DNA of 64,000 bases from Bernardetiaceae bacterium. GTDB lineage: Bacteria; Bacteroidota; Bacteroidia; Cytophagales; Thermoflexibacteraceae. Positions within the stretch are counted from its first letter, which is position 1, and each line of letters starts with the position of its first letter. Made by a program: the position numbers and the translations under genes. The DNA lies in contig JANWVT010000004.1 in assembly GCA_025056255.1 (NCBI GenBank), positions 62,001 through 126,000 of the forward strand, written 5' to 3'. The notes under the pieces are model-generated. The model ran no database searches and was not told the DNA's origin. It was given only the letters and a program-made list of their open reading frames with translations. Shown one piece after another: positions 42,651 through 52,659 of this stretch.

Positions 42651-42964
42651 TATGAACAGGCATCTACCGTTGTGTAAACTATTAGTGCTTCAAAGATGTT
42701 GAATCGCACTGAAAAGTGGTTTGCACCACAAGAATAATTTTTTAAGGCGGGTTTGTACTTGGCACAATGCGGAGCCTTATTGAGCAGATTGTTTTTTATG
42801 CTGTTGTTCTTTGCAAACAACCTCTGTGTAGGGTACAAGGGGTTAGGGTGCTGCTTCCATCTGCCGAGTATAAAAAGCAAGACCTTGCAAGATGCCGCAT
42901 TTGCAAGGTCTTTGTTGTGGTATTAACGGGTTTGCAGTCTGCTTACTTGCAAAGAAAGCGCGTT
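42651..42964. other. Intergenic gap of 314 bases holding the metK terminator
   Basis: The only feature seen is the strong terminator at 42871-42912. A 76-codon minus frame at 42650-42880 and a plus frame from 42767 overlap known genes or the terminator and have no coding character. Confidence 0.6.
42871..42912 (-). terminator. Rho-independent terminator of the ettA-lipoprotein-metK operon
   Basis: A perfect 12-bp stem AAGACCTTGCAA (42879-42890 with 42901-42912) with a 10-base loop is followed on the minus strand by GCTTTTTATA. It lies 53 bases downstream of the metK stop. Confidence 0.85.
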
Positions 42965-44242
42965 TTACAGTTTGAAAACTTCTTGAAGTTGTTTGACGTA
43001 GTCGAGTTTTTCCCATCCGAAGAACTGCACATGGTGCAATTGCCGGCGCCTGATTTCTTCTTTGGTGCCGTTTTCCTCTTTGAGTTCTACGCGGAAGGTT
43101 TCTATTTGTTTTTCGAATGGCTCGCGTCCCATGTGTCCGTAGGCGGCAGTGGGCGAAAAAATTGGATTTTTGAGCCCGAAGCGTTCAATAATAGCACGCG
43201 GACGCAAGTCGAACATTTCTGTTACCACGTCGGCTATTTGTGAGTCGCTCAGACCAGTTTTAGCAGTACCATAAGTATTAACATTTACTGAAACTGGTCG
43301 GGCTACGCCAATGGCATATGCTACTTGCACCAGTGCCTCGTCGGCTACGCCTGCTGCTACTAAGTTTTTAGCGATGTGGCGGGCTGCATAGGCAGCACTT
43401 CTGTCCACCTTAGAGGCATCTTTGCCTGAAAAAGCACCACCGCCGTGTGCTCCCTTGCCCCCGTAGGTGTCTACAATAATTTTGCGACCCGTAAGTCCAG
43501 CGTCGCCGTGCGGTCCGCCAATCACAAACTTGCCAGTTGGATTAATGTGGAAGATGGTGTTTTTATCAATTAATTCGGGAGGAATAACGCGTGGTATCAA
43601 AATGTTGATAATGTCTTCTTTGATTTTTTGGAGCATGGCAGTTTCACTGGCAAACTCATCGTGTTGCGTAGAGAGTACGATGGTGTGGATGCGCTTAGGT
43701 TTGCCGTTGCTGTCGTATTCTATGGTAACTTGTGCTTTGGAGTCGGGGCGCAAATAGGGCATTAGGTGGAGCTCGTTTTTACGGATGTTGGCGAGTTCTT
43801 TCATCAATTGATGCGAATAAGCCAATGCCATTGGCATGTAGTGGGCTGTTTCTTTGGTAGCGTAGCCAAACATCATACCTTGGTCGCCAGCGCCTTGTTC
43901 CTTATGAGTAGCTTGGTCTTCGTCTACGCCGCGCGCAATATCGGGTGACTGGCTGTGCAGGGTAACAATTACGCCACAAGACTCAGCATCGAAACGATAC
44001 TGGTCTTTGGTGTAGCCAATGCGACGGATAGTTTCACGCACCACATCGGGAATTTCTACATACGCCTTTGTCGTTACTTCGCCGGCTACTACTACTAAGC
44101 CGGTGGTTACCAAAGTTTCACAAGCTACACGCGAATCAGGGTCTTGCGTGAGCATGGCGTCTAATACAGCATCAGATATTTGATCTGCAATTTTGTCAGG
44201 ATGTCCCTCTGAAACAGACTCCGAAGTAAACAAATAAGCCAT
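42965..44242 (-). CDS. metK: S-adenosylmethionine synthetase
   Basis: MetK makes S-adenosylmethionine from methionine and ATP. The 425-residue product has the family start [27 protein letters not shown], the P-loop-like [12 protein letters not shown], the glycine-rich [28 protein letters not shown] and the C-terminal [10 protein letters not shown]. It is complete. The gap from the lipoprotein stop is 16 bases, so it is in the ettA operon. No SAM riboswitch was seen upstream of the operon. It supplies the methyl donor for the many methyltransferases in the window (UbiE and others). Confidence 0.98.
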   Translation of the reverse strand: MAYLFTSESVSEGHPDKIADQISDAVLDAMLTQDPDSRVACETLVTTGLVVVAGEVTTKAYVEIPDVVRETIRRIGYTKDQYRFDAESCGVIVTLHSQSPDIARGVDEDQATHKEQGAGDQGMMFGYATKETAHYMPMALAYSHQLMKELANIRKNELHLMPYLRPDSKAQVTIEYDSNGKPKRIHTIVLSTQHDEFASETAMLQKIKEDIINILIPRVIPPELIDKNTIFHINPTGKFVIGGPHGDAGLTGRKIIVDTYGGKGAHGGGAFSGKDASKVDRSAAYAARHIAKNLVAAGVADEALVQVAYAIGVARPVSVNVNTYGTAKTGLSDSQIADVVTEMFDLRPRAIIERFGLKNPIFSPTAAYGHMGREPFEKQIETFRVELKEENGTKEEIRRRQLHHVQFFGWEKLDYVKQLQEVFKL

Positions 44243-44258
44243 TTTTGAAACGAATCGA

Positions 44259-44927
44259 TTAAAATTTGAACTTGATAGTATTTGCCGGAGAGGTTCTCCC
44301 CTCCATAATGTCTAATAGCGGTACACGGTAATAAAAAGTCTTATTGTTGTCTTGTAACTCCCCGTTGGGGTTGCTGAACGAGCGAATTTTGCCTGTTTGA
44401 GGACGTACCACACACACATATGCTGCTCCTTGCAAAAGGGTTTGCATTTGGGCAGCTCCTTCGGGCGTACTTCGCAGCACTGCTAAGTCGGCAAGGGCAC
44501 TGATGGGTGTGCGCTCTGTGCGGCTCAATTCTTTTTTCTTAAAAGTAAATATGTTGGTACCATTCAACTCGGCTTGTTCTTGCGACTGATTAAGTGCTGC
44601 ATTCAGAGCTTCTATGTGCTGAAAATCGAAACGCATGCCAAATACGTATTGCTCATGGTCATTAATTGCCTGTACGTTCTGGATGCCTTGGATTTGTGCG
44701 AGCCGTTCTGTGCCTTTGGCAAAGGCTGAGTCTATCTGAGCAAAAGAGGTGCGGTCTTTAGCCATTTGCATGCTCATAGCCATGTCTATCAGGCTTTTGC
44801 TACGGCTCATATCTAACAGAAAGACGTAGTTGCCGCTTCCTTGCTTGCTGATAGTAATTTCTTCCCGAATTTCAAAGCAAGACAGGCACATGCAAGCAAC
44901 TAATAAGAGCAGTAGGCTCCGAACCAT
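44259..44927 (-). CDS. Putative lipoprotein of unknown function
   Basis: This 222-residue protein has a lipoprotein-type signal ([17 protein letters not shown], Cys at residue 17), followed by [25 protein letters not shown] recall this opening from Bacteroidota exported proteins of unknown function, but I cannot give a family name. The remainder is mixed alpha/beta with no motif. I chose the ATG at 44927 to fit the signal; the frame extends to 44951. It lies 30 bases after ettA and 16 bases before metK, in the same operon. Confidence 0.72.
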   Translation of the reverse strand: MVRSLLLLLVACMCLSCFEIREEITISKQGSGNYVFLLDMSRSKSLIDMAMSMQMAKDRTSFAQIDSAFAKGTERLAQIQGIQNVQAINDHEQYVFGMRFDFQHIEALNAALNQSQEQAELNGTNIFTFKKKELSRTERTPISALADLAVLRSTPEGAAQMQTLLQGAAYVCVVRPQTGKIRSFSNPNGELQDNNKTFYYRVPLLDIMEGRTSPANTIKFKF

Positions 44928-44957
44928 GCAAAACTGAAGTGAGGCACACATAATCAG

Positions 44958-46622
44958 TTATTTGACCAATTTTTTGTAGCGAATGCGCTTAGGTTCTACG
45001 TAGCCTTCTTGTTTGCGACGAAACTCTTCATAGTCGGAGAAGTTGCCTTCGAAAAAGCGCACTTTGGAGTCGCCCTCAAATGCTAAGATATGTGTAGCTA
45101 CGCGGTCTAAAAACCACCGGTCGTGAGAGATGATAACTGCACAGCCGGCAAAGTTTTCTAACCCCTCTTCTAAGGCGCGGAGTGTGTTCACGTCCAAATC
45201 GTTAGTGGGTTCGTCGAGCAGCAAAAGGTTGGCATCTTGTTTTAGGGTCATGGCTAAATGTACGCGGTTGCGTTCGCCGCCGGAGAGTTGCCCTACTTTT
45301 TTCTGCTGGTCTGCACCGTTAAAATTAAAGCGGCTAACATAGGCGCGCGAGTTGATTTCTCTGCCGCCAACCAGCATAATTTCCTGCCCACCTGAAATGG
45401 TTTCCCACACGGTTTTGTTGGGGTCTAAGTTGTCATGGGTTTGGTCTACATAAGCCCAGCGCACAGTTTCGCCAATTTCAAATGTGCCGCTGTCGGGTTT
45501 TTCAATGCCTGTAATGAGTTTAAACAGGGTGGTCTTTCCTGCTCCGTTTGGACCTATCACCCCCACAATACCGCCTTGTGGCAGCGAAAAAGAGAGATTT
45601 TCGAATAAGAGTTTGTCGCCATAGGCTTTGGAAACGTTGTGTGCTTCAATCACTTTAGCCCCTAAGCGAGGACCGGGCGGAATGTATATTTCGAGTTTTT
45701 CTTCTTTCTGCTTGGTTTCTTCGCTCAGCATGCTTTCATAGGCATTCAAGCGCGCTTTTTGTTTTGCCTGACGGGCTTTGGGTGCCATGCGTACCCACTC
45801 TAACTCGCGTTGTAGGGTACGTTGGCGTTTGCTCTCCTGCTTTTCTTCTAATGCCAAGCGGTTTTGTTTTTGTTCTAACCACGAAGAGTAGTTGCCTTTC
45901 CAAGGGATGCCTTCGCCGCGGTCTAATTCCAGAATCCAACCCGCTACGTTGTCCAGAAAGTAGCGGTCGTGTGTAACGGCAATTACTGTTCCTTTATATT
46001 GCTTGAGGTGCTGCTCTAACCAATGTACCGATTCAGCATCTAAGTGGTTGGTAGGTTCGTCGAGTAGCAATACGTCTGGCTGTTGTAAAAGTAAGCGGCA
46101 CAGGGCTACGCGGCGTTTTTCCCCTCCCGAAAGGTGAGCAATGAGCGCATCTTCGGGCGGACAGCGGAGCGCATCCATAGCGCGCGCTAACTTATTGTCC
46201 AAGTTCCATGCATCGCAGGCTTCCAATTTTTCTTGGATAACCGCTTGACGCGCTAATAGCTTATCGAAATCTGCATCGGGTTCGGCAAACTTTTCGCCAA
46301 TAGCTTCGAATTCGCGCAGTAAATCTACAATTTCCTGTACTCCTTCTTCTACTACTTGACGTACTGTTTTGGTAGGGTCCAGTTGAGGTTCTTGCTCTAA
46401 CAGCCCCACTGTATAACCGGGAGAAAAGACTACCTCGCCCGAATAATTTTTATCTATACCGGCAATAATGCGCAACAAAGATGATTTGCCCGAACCGTTA
46501 AGCCCCAGCACACCAATTTTTGCGCCATAAAAAAACGAAAGATATATATTTTTGAGCACTTGCTTGGAAGGAGGGTAAACTTTACTCACCCCTGCCATAG
46601 AGAAAATAACGGTTTCGCTCAT
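44958..46622 (-). CDS. ettA: Energy-dependent translational throttle protein EttA (ABC-F)
   Basis: EttA is an ABC-F ATPase that binds the ribosomal E site. The 554-residue product has two ABC domains: the first with Walker A GLNGSGKSS and signature LSGGEKRR, the second with GPNGAGKTT and LSGGERNR, plus LLLDEPTNHLD and LLLDEPTNDLD. The linker between domains carries the MAPKARQAKQKARLNAYE arm of the EttA subfamily. The start at MSETVIFSMAG (46622) is the standard ABC-F opening; the frame open to 46751 is not used. It is the first gene of the operon with the lipoprotein and metK, and is divergent from the PAS protein. Confidence 0.93.
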   Translation of the reverse strand: MSETVIFSMAGVSKVYPPSKQVLKNIYLSFFYGAKIGVLGLNGSGKSSLLRIIAGIDKNYSGEVVFSPGYTVGLLEQEPQLDPTKTVRQVVEEGVQEIVDLLREFEAIGEKFAEPDADFDKLLARQAVIQEKLEACDAWNLDNKLARAMDALRCPPEDALIAHLSGGEKRRVALCRLLLQQPDVLLLDEPTNHLDAESVHWLEQHLKQYKGTVIAVTHDRYFLDNVAGWILELDRGEGIPWKGNYSSWLEQKQNRLALEEKQESKRQRTLQRELEWVRMAPKARQAKQKARLNAYESMLSEETKQKEEKLEIYIPPGPRLGAKVIEAHNVSKAYGDKLLFENLSFSLPQGGIVGVIGPNGAGKTTLFKLITGIEKPDSGTFEIGETVRWAYVDQTHDNLDPNKTVWETISGGQEIMLVGGREINSRAYVSRFNFNGADQQKKVGQLSGGERNRVHLAMTLKQDANLLLLDEPTNDLDVNTLRALEEGLENFAGCAVIISHDRWFLDRVATHILAFEGDSKVRFFEGNFSDYEEFRRKQEGYVEPKRIRYKKLVK

Positions 46623-46753
46623 ATACAGCTGCGCATTTAAATCCAAGGATTTTTCCGTGCGATAGGCAAAAACAGCGCAAATATGCAAAATAAAATCTGT
46701 ATTATTGTTGTATGCGGGCAATTCAAGCCTCTTAAAACGTATTTGCAACAACC

Positions 46754-48616
46754 ATGCTATTGGGCGACACTACTGCGCAAACAGTGTTTAATCATCCTTT
46801 TATTGGCAACATTCTACTCGACTGCCAAATGCGGGTGCTCTCGTACAATGAGTTAGCTGCAAAAACCATTCAGCATTTTTTTGGATTGTCTATTGCCGAA
46901 GGCTCTTCTTTTCTGCGCTATGCTTCCACAGAGGACCAACGCAAGCGCATGATACTCAACTTTCAACAGGCGCTACAAGGGGACCCCGTTCAGTTTGAAG
47001 TTGACCTTACCGATAGCAGTGGAAATTGTTACCGGTTTGCGAGCATGTATGTGCCCATTAAAAACCAAGCAGGAGAGGTGCATCAGGTGCTTTTTTCAGC
47101 GTACGATGTGAATGAGATGCGCCAACAATCACAACTTATTGAACAGCAAAGGCAAGAGCTGGTAAAACTGGAAAGTATTTTTAAGGCGCTGTTTGAACAT
47201 CACTCCCATGCCAATTTGTTGCTATCGCCCGAAGGGCAGCTATTGGCTATTAATGCCCGTTCAGCAGTGCTATTGAAAAAATTTAATCTTCCCCCTCTGC
47301 AGCCTAAAGACCATTTTTTTAATGCGATAAACCACTCGCCCTTAGAGTCGCTTAAACCACTCATTCAACAAGTCATTGCAGAAAAAGTTTTCATAGAGCA
47401 AGAAAAAGATCTGTTTGGCGACGACAAAAAAAATTACTGGATACACCTTTGTCTTGTGCCTATTTTGTACCCCGACGGCAGTTTGTTGGGGGTATTTGTG
47501 CAAATGAAAGACATTAATCATCAGAAAAAAGCCGAAGAGCTGATGCAAAGGCAACAAGAACGCCTTCGCCAATCGGAAGGTCAGCTAAGGGCTATGTTCG
47601 ACAACTCTTCGGACGTTAACATATTGGTAGGAGCCGACTATCGCATCATTTCCTTTAACAAGCGTGCGGTTGATATCATGCTGGAGCAACTGCAAAAGCG
47701 CTTGCTGCCGGGTTTAGACATCCGCACTTTTGTGCTAAGTGAACGGCAAACTGTTTTTGAACAACATTTCCAAGCTGCACTTCGCGGGCAATACATCAGT
47801 TTAGAGGTTGAAATACCTAACTACAAGGGCGAACGAAACTGGTACCGATTTACGTATACGCCTGTTATCGACCGCTTGGGTACTACTTCTGGCGTCATCA
47901 TTAATGCTATTAATATCAACGAGCGCAAGCGCAATGAAGAAAAAATACTGAGGCAAAACGAACAAATCAAAAAATTTGCTTTTCTCACTGCTCATAGGCT
48001 TCGCGCACCCGTAGCAAGTATCTTGGGCTTGCTCAACATTTATGATATGGATGGCGCCAACATGAGCCACCGAGAAGTATTAGAGCTTATGCATCGTATC
48101 CGAACAGCCACCGAAGAGCTCAACTATGCCATTAGTGAAATGAATCGTTCATTGGAACCGTTCCAAGCCGACAGTATTACAGCGCAGCAAGCCTCTGATG
48201 TTTCGGTGATTAATGATACCGCACATCCTTTGTCGGTAATGCTGATAGACGACGACCCTATTGTAAACATGGTCAGCAAAACGTTGTTGCAGCGCAACTA
48301 TCCGGGCATTGTAGTGCATGCTTTCCTAAAAGCCGAAGAAGCACTGCAATTTCTTAAAACGACCAAAGAACAGCCATCATTAATTCTGTTAGATATTATT
48401 ATGCCTCATATGAATGGCTGGCAGTTCCTACAAGCCTTTGAACAACTGCCTCATCGACCGCCCGTATTCATGCTTTCTTCTTCGCTGCGCCAGTCTGACC
48501 GCGAGGAAGCTCAAAAACATCCTACTGTTGTTGATTTTATTGCCAAGCCCATTGATTCAGAAAAAATAAAAGGCATACTAAAATTTTTAAAGGCTTCAAA
48601 ACAGCCTTTGCCGTAA
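46754..48616 (+). CDS. PAS-PAS-PAS-DHp-receiver protein without an ATPase domain
   Basis: This 620-residue cytosolic signalling protein has three PAS-like domains (about 1-135, 140-275, 276-397), each ending in a conserved PAC-like stretch. A two-helix segment at 398-473 (KFAFLTAHRLRAPVASILGLL) has the H-box pattern of a histidine kinase dimerisation domain (His414). No HATPase (CA) domain follows: after EMNRSLEPF the sequence reaches the receiver domain (LSVMLIDDDPIVN, phospho-acceptor Asp547 in LLDIIMPHMNGW, then FIAKPID). It is either a phosphorelay protein that receives phosphate from another kinase or a degenerate kinase. No GGDEF, HTH or other output domain is present. Its ATG lies 131 bases from the divergent ettA start, leaving a shared regulatory region. 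Confidence 0.85.
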   Translation: MLLGDTTAQTVFNHPFIGNILLDCQMRVLSYNELAAKTIQHFFGLSIAEGSSFLRYASTEDQRKRMILNFQQALQGDPVQFEVDLTDSSGNCYRFASMYVPIKNQAGEVHQVLFSAYDVNEMRQQSQLIEQQRQELVKLESIFKALFEHHSHANLLLSPEGQLLAINARSAVLLKKFNLPPLQPKDHFFNAINHSPLESLKPLIQQVIAEKVFIEQEKDLFGDDKKNYWIHLCLVPILYPDGSLLGVFVQMKDINHQKKAEELMQRQQERLRQSEGQLRAMFDNSSDVNILVGADYRIISFNKRAVDIMLEQLQKRLLPGLDIRTFVLSERQTVFEQHFQAALRGQYISLEVEIPNYKGERNWYRFTYTPVIDRLGTTSGVIINAININERKRNEEKILRQNEQIKKFAFLTAHRLRAPVASILGLLNIYDMDGANMSHREVLELMHRIRTATEELNYAISEMNRSLEPFQADSITAQQASDVSVINDTAHPLSVMLIDDDPIVNMVSKTLLQRNYPGIVVHAFLKAEEALQFLKTTKEQPSLILLDIIMPHMNGWQFLQAFEQLPHRPPVFMLSSSLRQSDREEAQKHPTVVDFIAKPIDSEKIKGILKFLKASKQPLP

Positions 48617-48621
48617 ATTTG
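48614..48621 (+). promoter_or_regulatory. Candidate -7 box upstream of lpdA
   Basis: TAAATTTG matches TAnnTTTG and overlaps the stop codon of the PAS gene, 26 bases before the lpdA start. A clear -33 element was not found. Confidence 0.28.
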
Positions 48622-48647
48622 CAAACGCTTCACCAAACTCTTTTCTC

Positions 48648-50054
48648 ATGAATACAAAATATGATGTTGTGATAATCGGTTCCGGACCGGGAGGCTATGT
48701 AGCTGCCATTCGTGCAGCACAACTCGGTATGAAAACCGCTATTATTGAAAAATACAGCACACTGGGTGGCACTTGCTTAAATGTGGGCTGTATTCCTTCT
48801 AAAGCCATGCTCGACTCGTCGGAACATTTTCATAATGCGCTGCATCACTTCAAAACCCATGGTATCCAAATAAGCGATCTGAAAGTCAATTTAGAACAAA
48901 TGATTCAACGCAAACGCGAAGTGGTGAGCAAAACTTGTGAAGGGGTAGCGTTTTTAATGAAAAAAAATAAAGTAGATGTTTACCACGGCGTAGGATCGTT
49001 TGAAAGCCGTCATCAAATAAAAGTAACCGCTGCCGATGGCAACATACAACTGTTAAATACCGACAAAGTGATTATTGCTACTGGCTCAAAACCCATCATT
49101 TTACCGGGCATTCCCTTCGACAAAAAGCGATTTATTACTTCTACCGAAGCCTTAGAACTCAAAGAAATTCCCAAACATCTTATCATTATTGGCGGAGGGG
49201 TTATTGGCATGGAAATCGGTTCTATCTACGGGCGAATGGGTGCAAAAGTAACCGTAGTAGAATACACTGACTCGCTCATTCCCACCATGGACCGCACACT
49301 GGGAAAAGAGTTGCAAAAGGTACTTGCTAAGTTGGGCTTTGCCTTTCACTTTAAACACAAAGTAACTGGCGGACATCTGGAAGGCGAAGAGGTAGTACTA
49401 ACGGCTGAAAATGATAAAGGCGAAACGGTTACTTTCCGAGGCGACTACTGCTTGCTGGCTACCGGACGCCGTCCTTATACCGAAGGATTGGGGTTAGATA
49501 AAGTAGGCGTAAAATTAGACAGCCGCGGCAGAATAGAAGTAAACGAACACTTGGAAACCAATATACCCGGCATTTATGCCATTGGTGACGTAATTCGCGG
49601 ACAGATGTTAGCACACAAAGCCGAAGAAGAAGGTGTGCTGGTAGCAGAAATCATGGCGGGACAAAAGCCACACATCAACTATCTGCTCATCCCCGGTGTA
49701 GTGTATACTTGGCCAGAAGTAGCTGGCGTGGGCTATACCGAAGAAGAATTAAAAAATGCTGGTAGAAAATACAAGGTGGGCTCCTTCCCTTTTAAAGCCT
49801 TAGGCCGTGCACGTGCAAGCATGGATACCGATGGTTTGGTAAAAGTACTTGCCGATGCACAAACCGATGAGATTTTGGGTGTGCACATTATTGGTGCCCG
49901 AGCTGCCGACATGATTATGGAAGCCGTAGTAGCTATGGAATACCGCGCCTCGGCAGAAGATATCGCCCGTATGAGTCATGCGCATCCTACTTTTAGTGAA
50001 GCTATGAAAGAAGCCTGCTTAGCCGCTACAGAAAACCGCGCTTTGCATATCTGA
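48648..50054 (+). CDS. lpdA: Dihydrolipoyl dehydrogenase (E3)
   Basis: This FAD/NAD enzyme reoxidises lipoamide for 2-oxoacid dehydrogenase complexes and the glycine cleavage system. The 468-residue product has GSGPGGYVAAIRAAQLG (FAD), the redox disulfide GGTCLNVGCIP (Cys43/Cys48), the NAD motif GGGVIGMEIGSIYGRMG, the second FAD-binding IYAIGDV, and the C-terminal His-Glu dyad in SHAHPTFSEAMKEA. It is complete. The fused E1 at the end of the window could be one of its partners. Confidence 0.97.
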   Translation: MNTKYDVVIIGSGPGGYVAAIRAAQLGMKTAIIEKYSTLGGTCLNVGCIPSKAMLDSSEHFHNALHHFKTHGIQISDLKVNLEQMIQRKREVVSKTCEGVAFLMKKNKVDVYHGVGSFESRHQIKVTAADGNIQLLNTDKVIIATGSKPIILPGIPFDKKRFITSTEALELKEIPKHLIIIGGGVIGMEIGSIYGRMGAKVTVVEYTDSLIPTMDRTLGKELQKVLAKLGFAFHFKHKVTGGHLEGEEVVLTAENDKGETVTFRGDYCLLATGRRPYTEGLGLDKVGVKLDSRGRIEVNEHLETNIPGIYAIGDVIRGQMLAHKAEEEGVLVAEIMAGQKPHINYLLIPGVVYTWPEVAGVGYTEEELKNAGRKYKVGSFPFKALGRARASMDTDGLVKVLADAQTDEILGVHIIGARAADMIMEAVVAMEYRASAEDIARMSHAHPTFSEAMKEACLAATENRALHI

Positions 50055-50555
50055 TGCCTTCCCCGACAGATTTTTACTGTCGGAAAACAGAAGGTGAGAT
50101 ACTAATGTGTAGCATCATTGCTGCCAGTAAGCCCCAATGGCAACAGCTAAGTATACTTGCTGTAAGCAGTATTTTTAAACCAAGCACAGAAACCTCGGTG
50201 TGGAAAAACTTTCGACACAGGTATATGCATATGGACAGGCGTGCAATAAGCGCGCTCTGTCCGCTGTGCTATGGTGTTTGTTCTTAAAGGGTTATTCGGT
50301 GAGGACACGAATAATAGCGATGAAGATAAATAACAGCAACCAGCAGCGGCGATGTGTGGTAAAAGACAAGATGGCAGGATGGACAGGATACTAATTGCGT
50401 TGTTGCGTGTTTTCACAAGTGCACAAATATCAAATTGGGTTGTTTGTGAGCATGTGAACAGAGGCAGCAGATTTTGAAATAACCGTCCACGCCGCTTCTC
50501 CGTTCATCAAGTTTGCCTTCATCGAGACGAACCTGACAAGTATCTAGTTGCCAAA
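50055..50555. other. Intergenic gap of 500 bases, no gene recognised
   Basis: A short hairpin (CCGACAG, 50063-50069, with CTGTCGG, 50077-50083) lies just after the lpdA stop, but no T run follows it on the plus strand, so it is a poor terminator. The two open frames (50054-50287 plus, 50147-50416 minus) have no family resemblance. A segment CAGCAGCGGCGATG (50340-50355) resembles the short GC-rich repeats only faintly. Confidence 0.5.
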
Positions 50556-51794
50556 TTATTCAAATCGCAAAGACTCTATGGGGTCCAATTTGGAGGCTTT
50601 AAAGGCTGGATAATAGCCAGATATAATGCCAACTGCTATGCACACTACCAGCGCTACTGCCATCCACACCCAAGGAACAATAAATCCTCCCGATTCTACT
50701 AACACGGCAACCAAATTGCCAATGAGGATACCCAGGACAATGCCAACCAGCCCACCAATAATGCAAATTACGATGGCTTCTATGAGAAACTGCTCACGAA
50801 TGCGCTGCGGAGTTGCCCCGAGGGCTTTGCGAATCCCAATTTCGCGGGTTCGCTCTGTTACCGAAACCAGCATAATATTCATTAGCCCAATGGAAGCTCC
50901 TAACAGTGTGATAAGCCCAATACCAAAACCGCCAATTCGAAGTCGGTCGCTGATGCTGTTGAGGGCTTCCTGTGCTGTTTCATTTTTTTCAATCAAGAAC
51001 GATTCAGGCTTGCCCAGCGGGTCGCGCCGGATCAGTCGGAAGCGTCCCGTGGCTTCACCCATCAGATATTCCAAATCGGCGGGGTTGCGCACAATACAAG
51101 TAGCCCTGTAGTATAGCCTGCGTCCATTGGCAAGTGCTACGGCTTTTTCAAAAGGAATCAGCACGTTGCGATTCAGCCCGCCACCGCCCCCAAAGCCACC
51201 CTTATCTTTCAGTACACCAATCACGCGGAACTGATTGCCCAGTAGCAAAATAGGCTGATTAAGGGCTTTTTCAGCATTTGTAAACAGCATTTGGGCTACT
51301 TCGTTGCCAATAATAGCCACAGGAACACCATTGCGCAACTCTACGGTAGAAAAGTTGCGCCCATGTTCCAAGTCGCCGCCTACTGTTGCCAGATAGTTCT
51401 CATCTACGCCAATCACCGATATGTTGGGGTTGGTCTTTTGCGAACCATTCTTGACTTCGGCTGTTCCGCTGAGTGTTGTTTGCAAAGCTACCGGTGCGAT
51501 TTCTTCGAATCGGCGTTTGAAGGTAGTGATTTCTTCATAAGAAATAGGTTCTGCTTGCGTGGTATTAACCCCCATTTGTTGCCTGCGGCGGCGGTCTAAG
51601 TCACTGATGTTAAAGGTGTTGGCACCTAAGTCTGCCAGTCCTTCTGAAACCGAGTTTTGAATAGCATCTATGGCAGTAAGAATACCTACCAATGCCGTAA
51701 TGCCAATAGCAATAATGGCGGCTGTTAGCGAAGTTCTTAACAAATTATCGCGAATGGCTTTAATAGCTTCGCGAACATTTTCGGTAAAAATCAT
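50556..51794 (-). CDS. MacB-type ABC transporter permease (FtsX family)
   Basis: This 412-residue membrane protein has four transmembrane segments in the MacB/FtsX order: the first at [20 protein letters not shown] (~30), a long periplasmic MacB_PCD domain ([34 protein letters not shown]), and three more near the C-terminus, including [17 protein letters not shown] and [35 protein letters not shown], the typical ending. I chose ATG 51794 ([20 protein letters not shown]); the frame to 51863 would run toward ubiE. No ATP-binding protein or outer-membrane partner is beside it, so the exported substrate is unknown. Confidence 0.88.
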   Translation of the reverse strand: MIFTENVREAIKAIRDNLLRTSLTAAIIAIGITALVGILTAIDAIQNSVSEGLADLGANTFNISDLDRRRRQQMGVNTTQAEPISYEEITTFKRRFEEIAPVALQTTLSGTAEVKNGSQKTNPNISVIGVDENYLATVGGDLEHGRNFSTVELRNGVPVAIIGNEVAQMLFTNAEKALNQPILLLGNQFRVIGVLKDKGGFGGGGGLNRNVLIPFEKAVALANGRRLYYRATCIVRNPADLEYLMGEATGRFRLIRRDPLGKPESFLIEKNETAQEALNSISDRLRIGGFGIGLITLLGASIGLMNIMLVSVTERTREIGIRKALGATPQRIREQFLIEAIVICIIGGLVGIVLGILIGNLVAVLVESGGFIVPWVWMAVALVVCIAVGIISGYYPAFKASKLDPIESLRFE

Positions 51795-51870
51795 CTTATA
51801 AAAAAGCGATAGGCAAATATAAAGGATGTTCCCAGAGTTTGCATGTAACTTTGTAGCTTTCAACAGATGT

Positions 51871-52605
51871 ATGACCGTAGTGCCATATAAGAACAGACCA
51901 GAGAGTAAAAAAACTCAGGTGGCAGATATGTTTGACAATATCTCGCCCCGATACGATTTGCTCAACCGCCTGCTCAGCGGAGGAGTTGATATTTACTGGC
52001 GCAAGAGAGCCGTTGGCAAGCTAGCGCCAGCTCGCCCAAAACTGATACTGGATATTGCTACCGGAACGGCAGAACTTGCCATAGAAGCACTTTCGCTCCA
52101 GCCTGAAAAAGTTATTGGGGTAGATATCTCAGAAGGCATGCTCGCTTTTGGTAGGCAGAAACTTGCTAAAATGGGCTTACAGGGCAAAATAGAACTGCAA
52201 AAAGGCGATTCGGAAGCTCTTGCGTTTGCAGATAATACTTTTGATGCAGCAATGGTAGCCTTTGGTGTGCGAAATTTTGAAAACTTAGATAAAGGACTGG
52301 CAGATATTTACCGCGTACTCAAACCGGGTGGCATGCTCGTCGTGTTGGAATTTTCACAGCCATCGGTGTTTCCCATTAAGCAGTTGTACAATTTTTACTC
52401 TCGATACATATTGCCACGCATTGGAAAGGCTATTTCCAAAGACGCGGCTGCTTATGACTATTTACCTGAATCGGTGCGAGAATTTCCTTACGGAGCAGTA
52501 TTTTTGCAGCACATGCACAAGGCAGGATTTGCTGAAACCCAATGCGAACCCCTCACCTTCGGCATCTGTTCTATCTATACGGGCAAAAAATCAACTATCT
52601 TGTAA
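51871..52605 (+). CDS. ubiE: Demethylmenaquinone/ubiquinone methyltransferase
   Basis: UbiE/MenG methylates demethylmenaquinone, the last step of menaquinone synthesis; Bacteroidota use menaquinone. The 244-residue product has the UbiE signature [24 protein letters not shown], motif [17 protein letters not shown] and the typical VVLEFSQP and GAVFLQHM. I chose ATG 51871 because it precedes the family start; an in-frame ATG at 51826 would add 15 residues and overlap the ABC permease promoter region. It is followed by porT, 54 bases away, a neighbour pair I recall from other Bacteroidota. Confidence 0.93.
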   Translation: MTVVPYKNRPESKKTQVADMFDNISPRYDLLNRLLSGGVDIYWRKRAVGKLAPARPKLILDIATGTAELAIEALSLQPEKVIGVDISEGMLAFGRQKLAKMGLQGKIELQKGDSEALAFADNTFDAAMVAFGVRNFENLDKGLADIYRVLKPGGMLVVLEFSQPSVFPIKQLYNFYSRYILPRIGKAISKDAAAYDYLPESVREFPYGAVFLQHMHKAGFAETQCEPLTFGICSIYTGKKSTIL

Positions 52606-52659
52606 GATTATGGCATGAATTTTTACACTTGCTTAACGTAGCTTATTTGTTCTGAATTC

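Noticed and set aside
44259-46754. SAM riboswitch controlling metK
   Set aside because: metK is the third gene of the ettA operon, and neither the 131-base region upstream of ettA nor the short gaps contain a recognisable SAM aptamer.
50063-50083. Hairpin after lpdA as a terminator
   Set aside because: The stem is only 7 bp and is followed by A residues, not T residues, on the plus strand.
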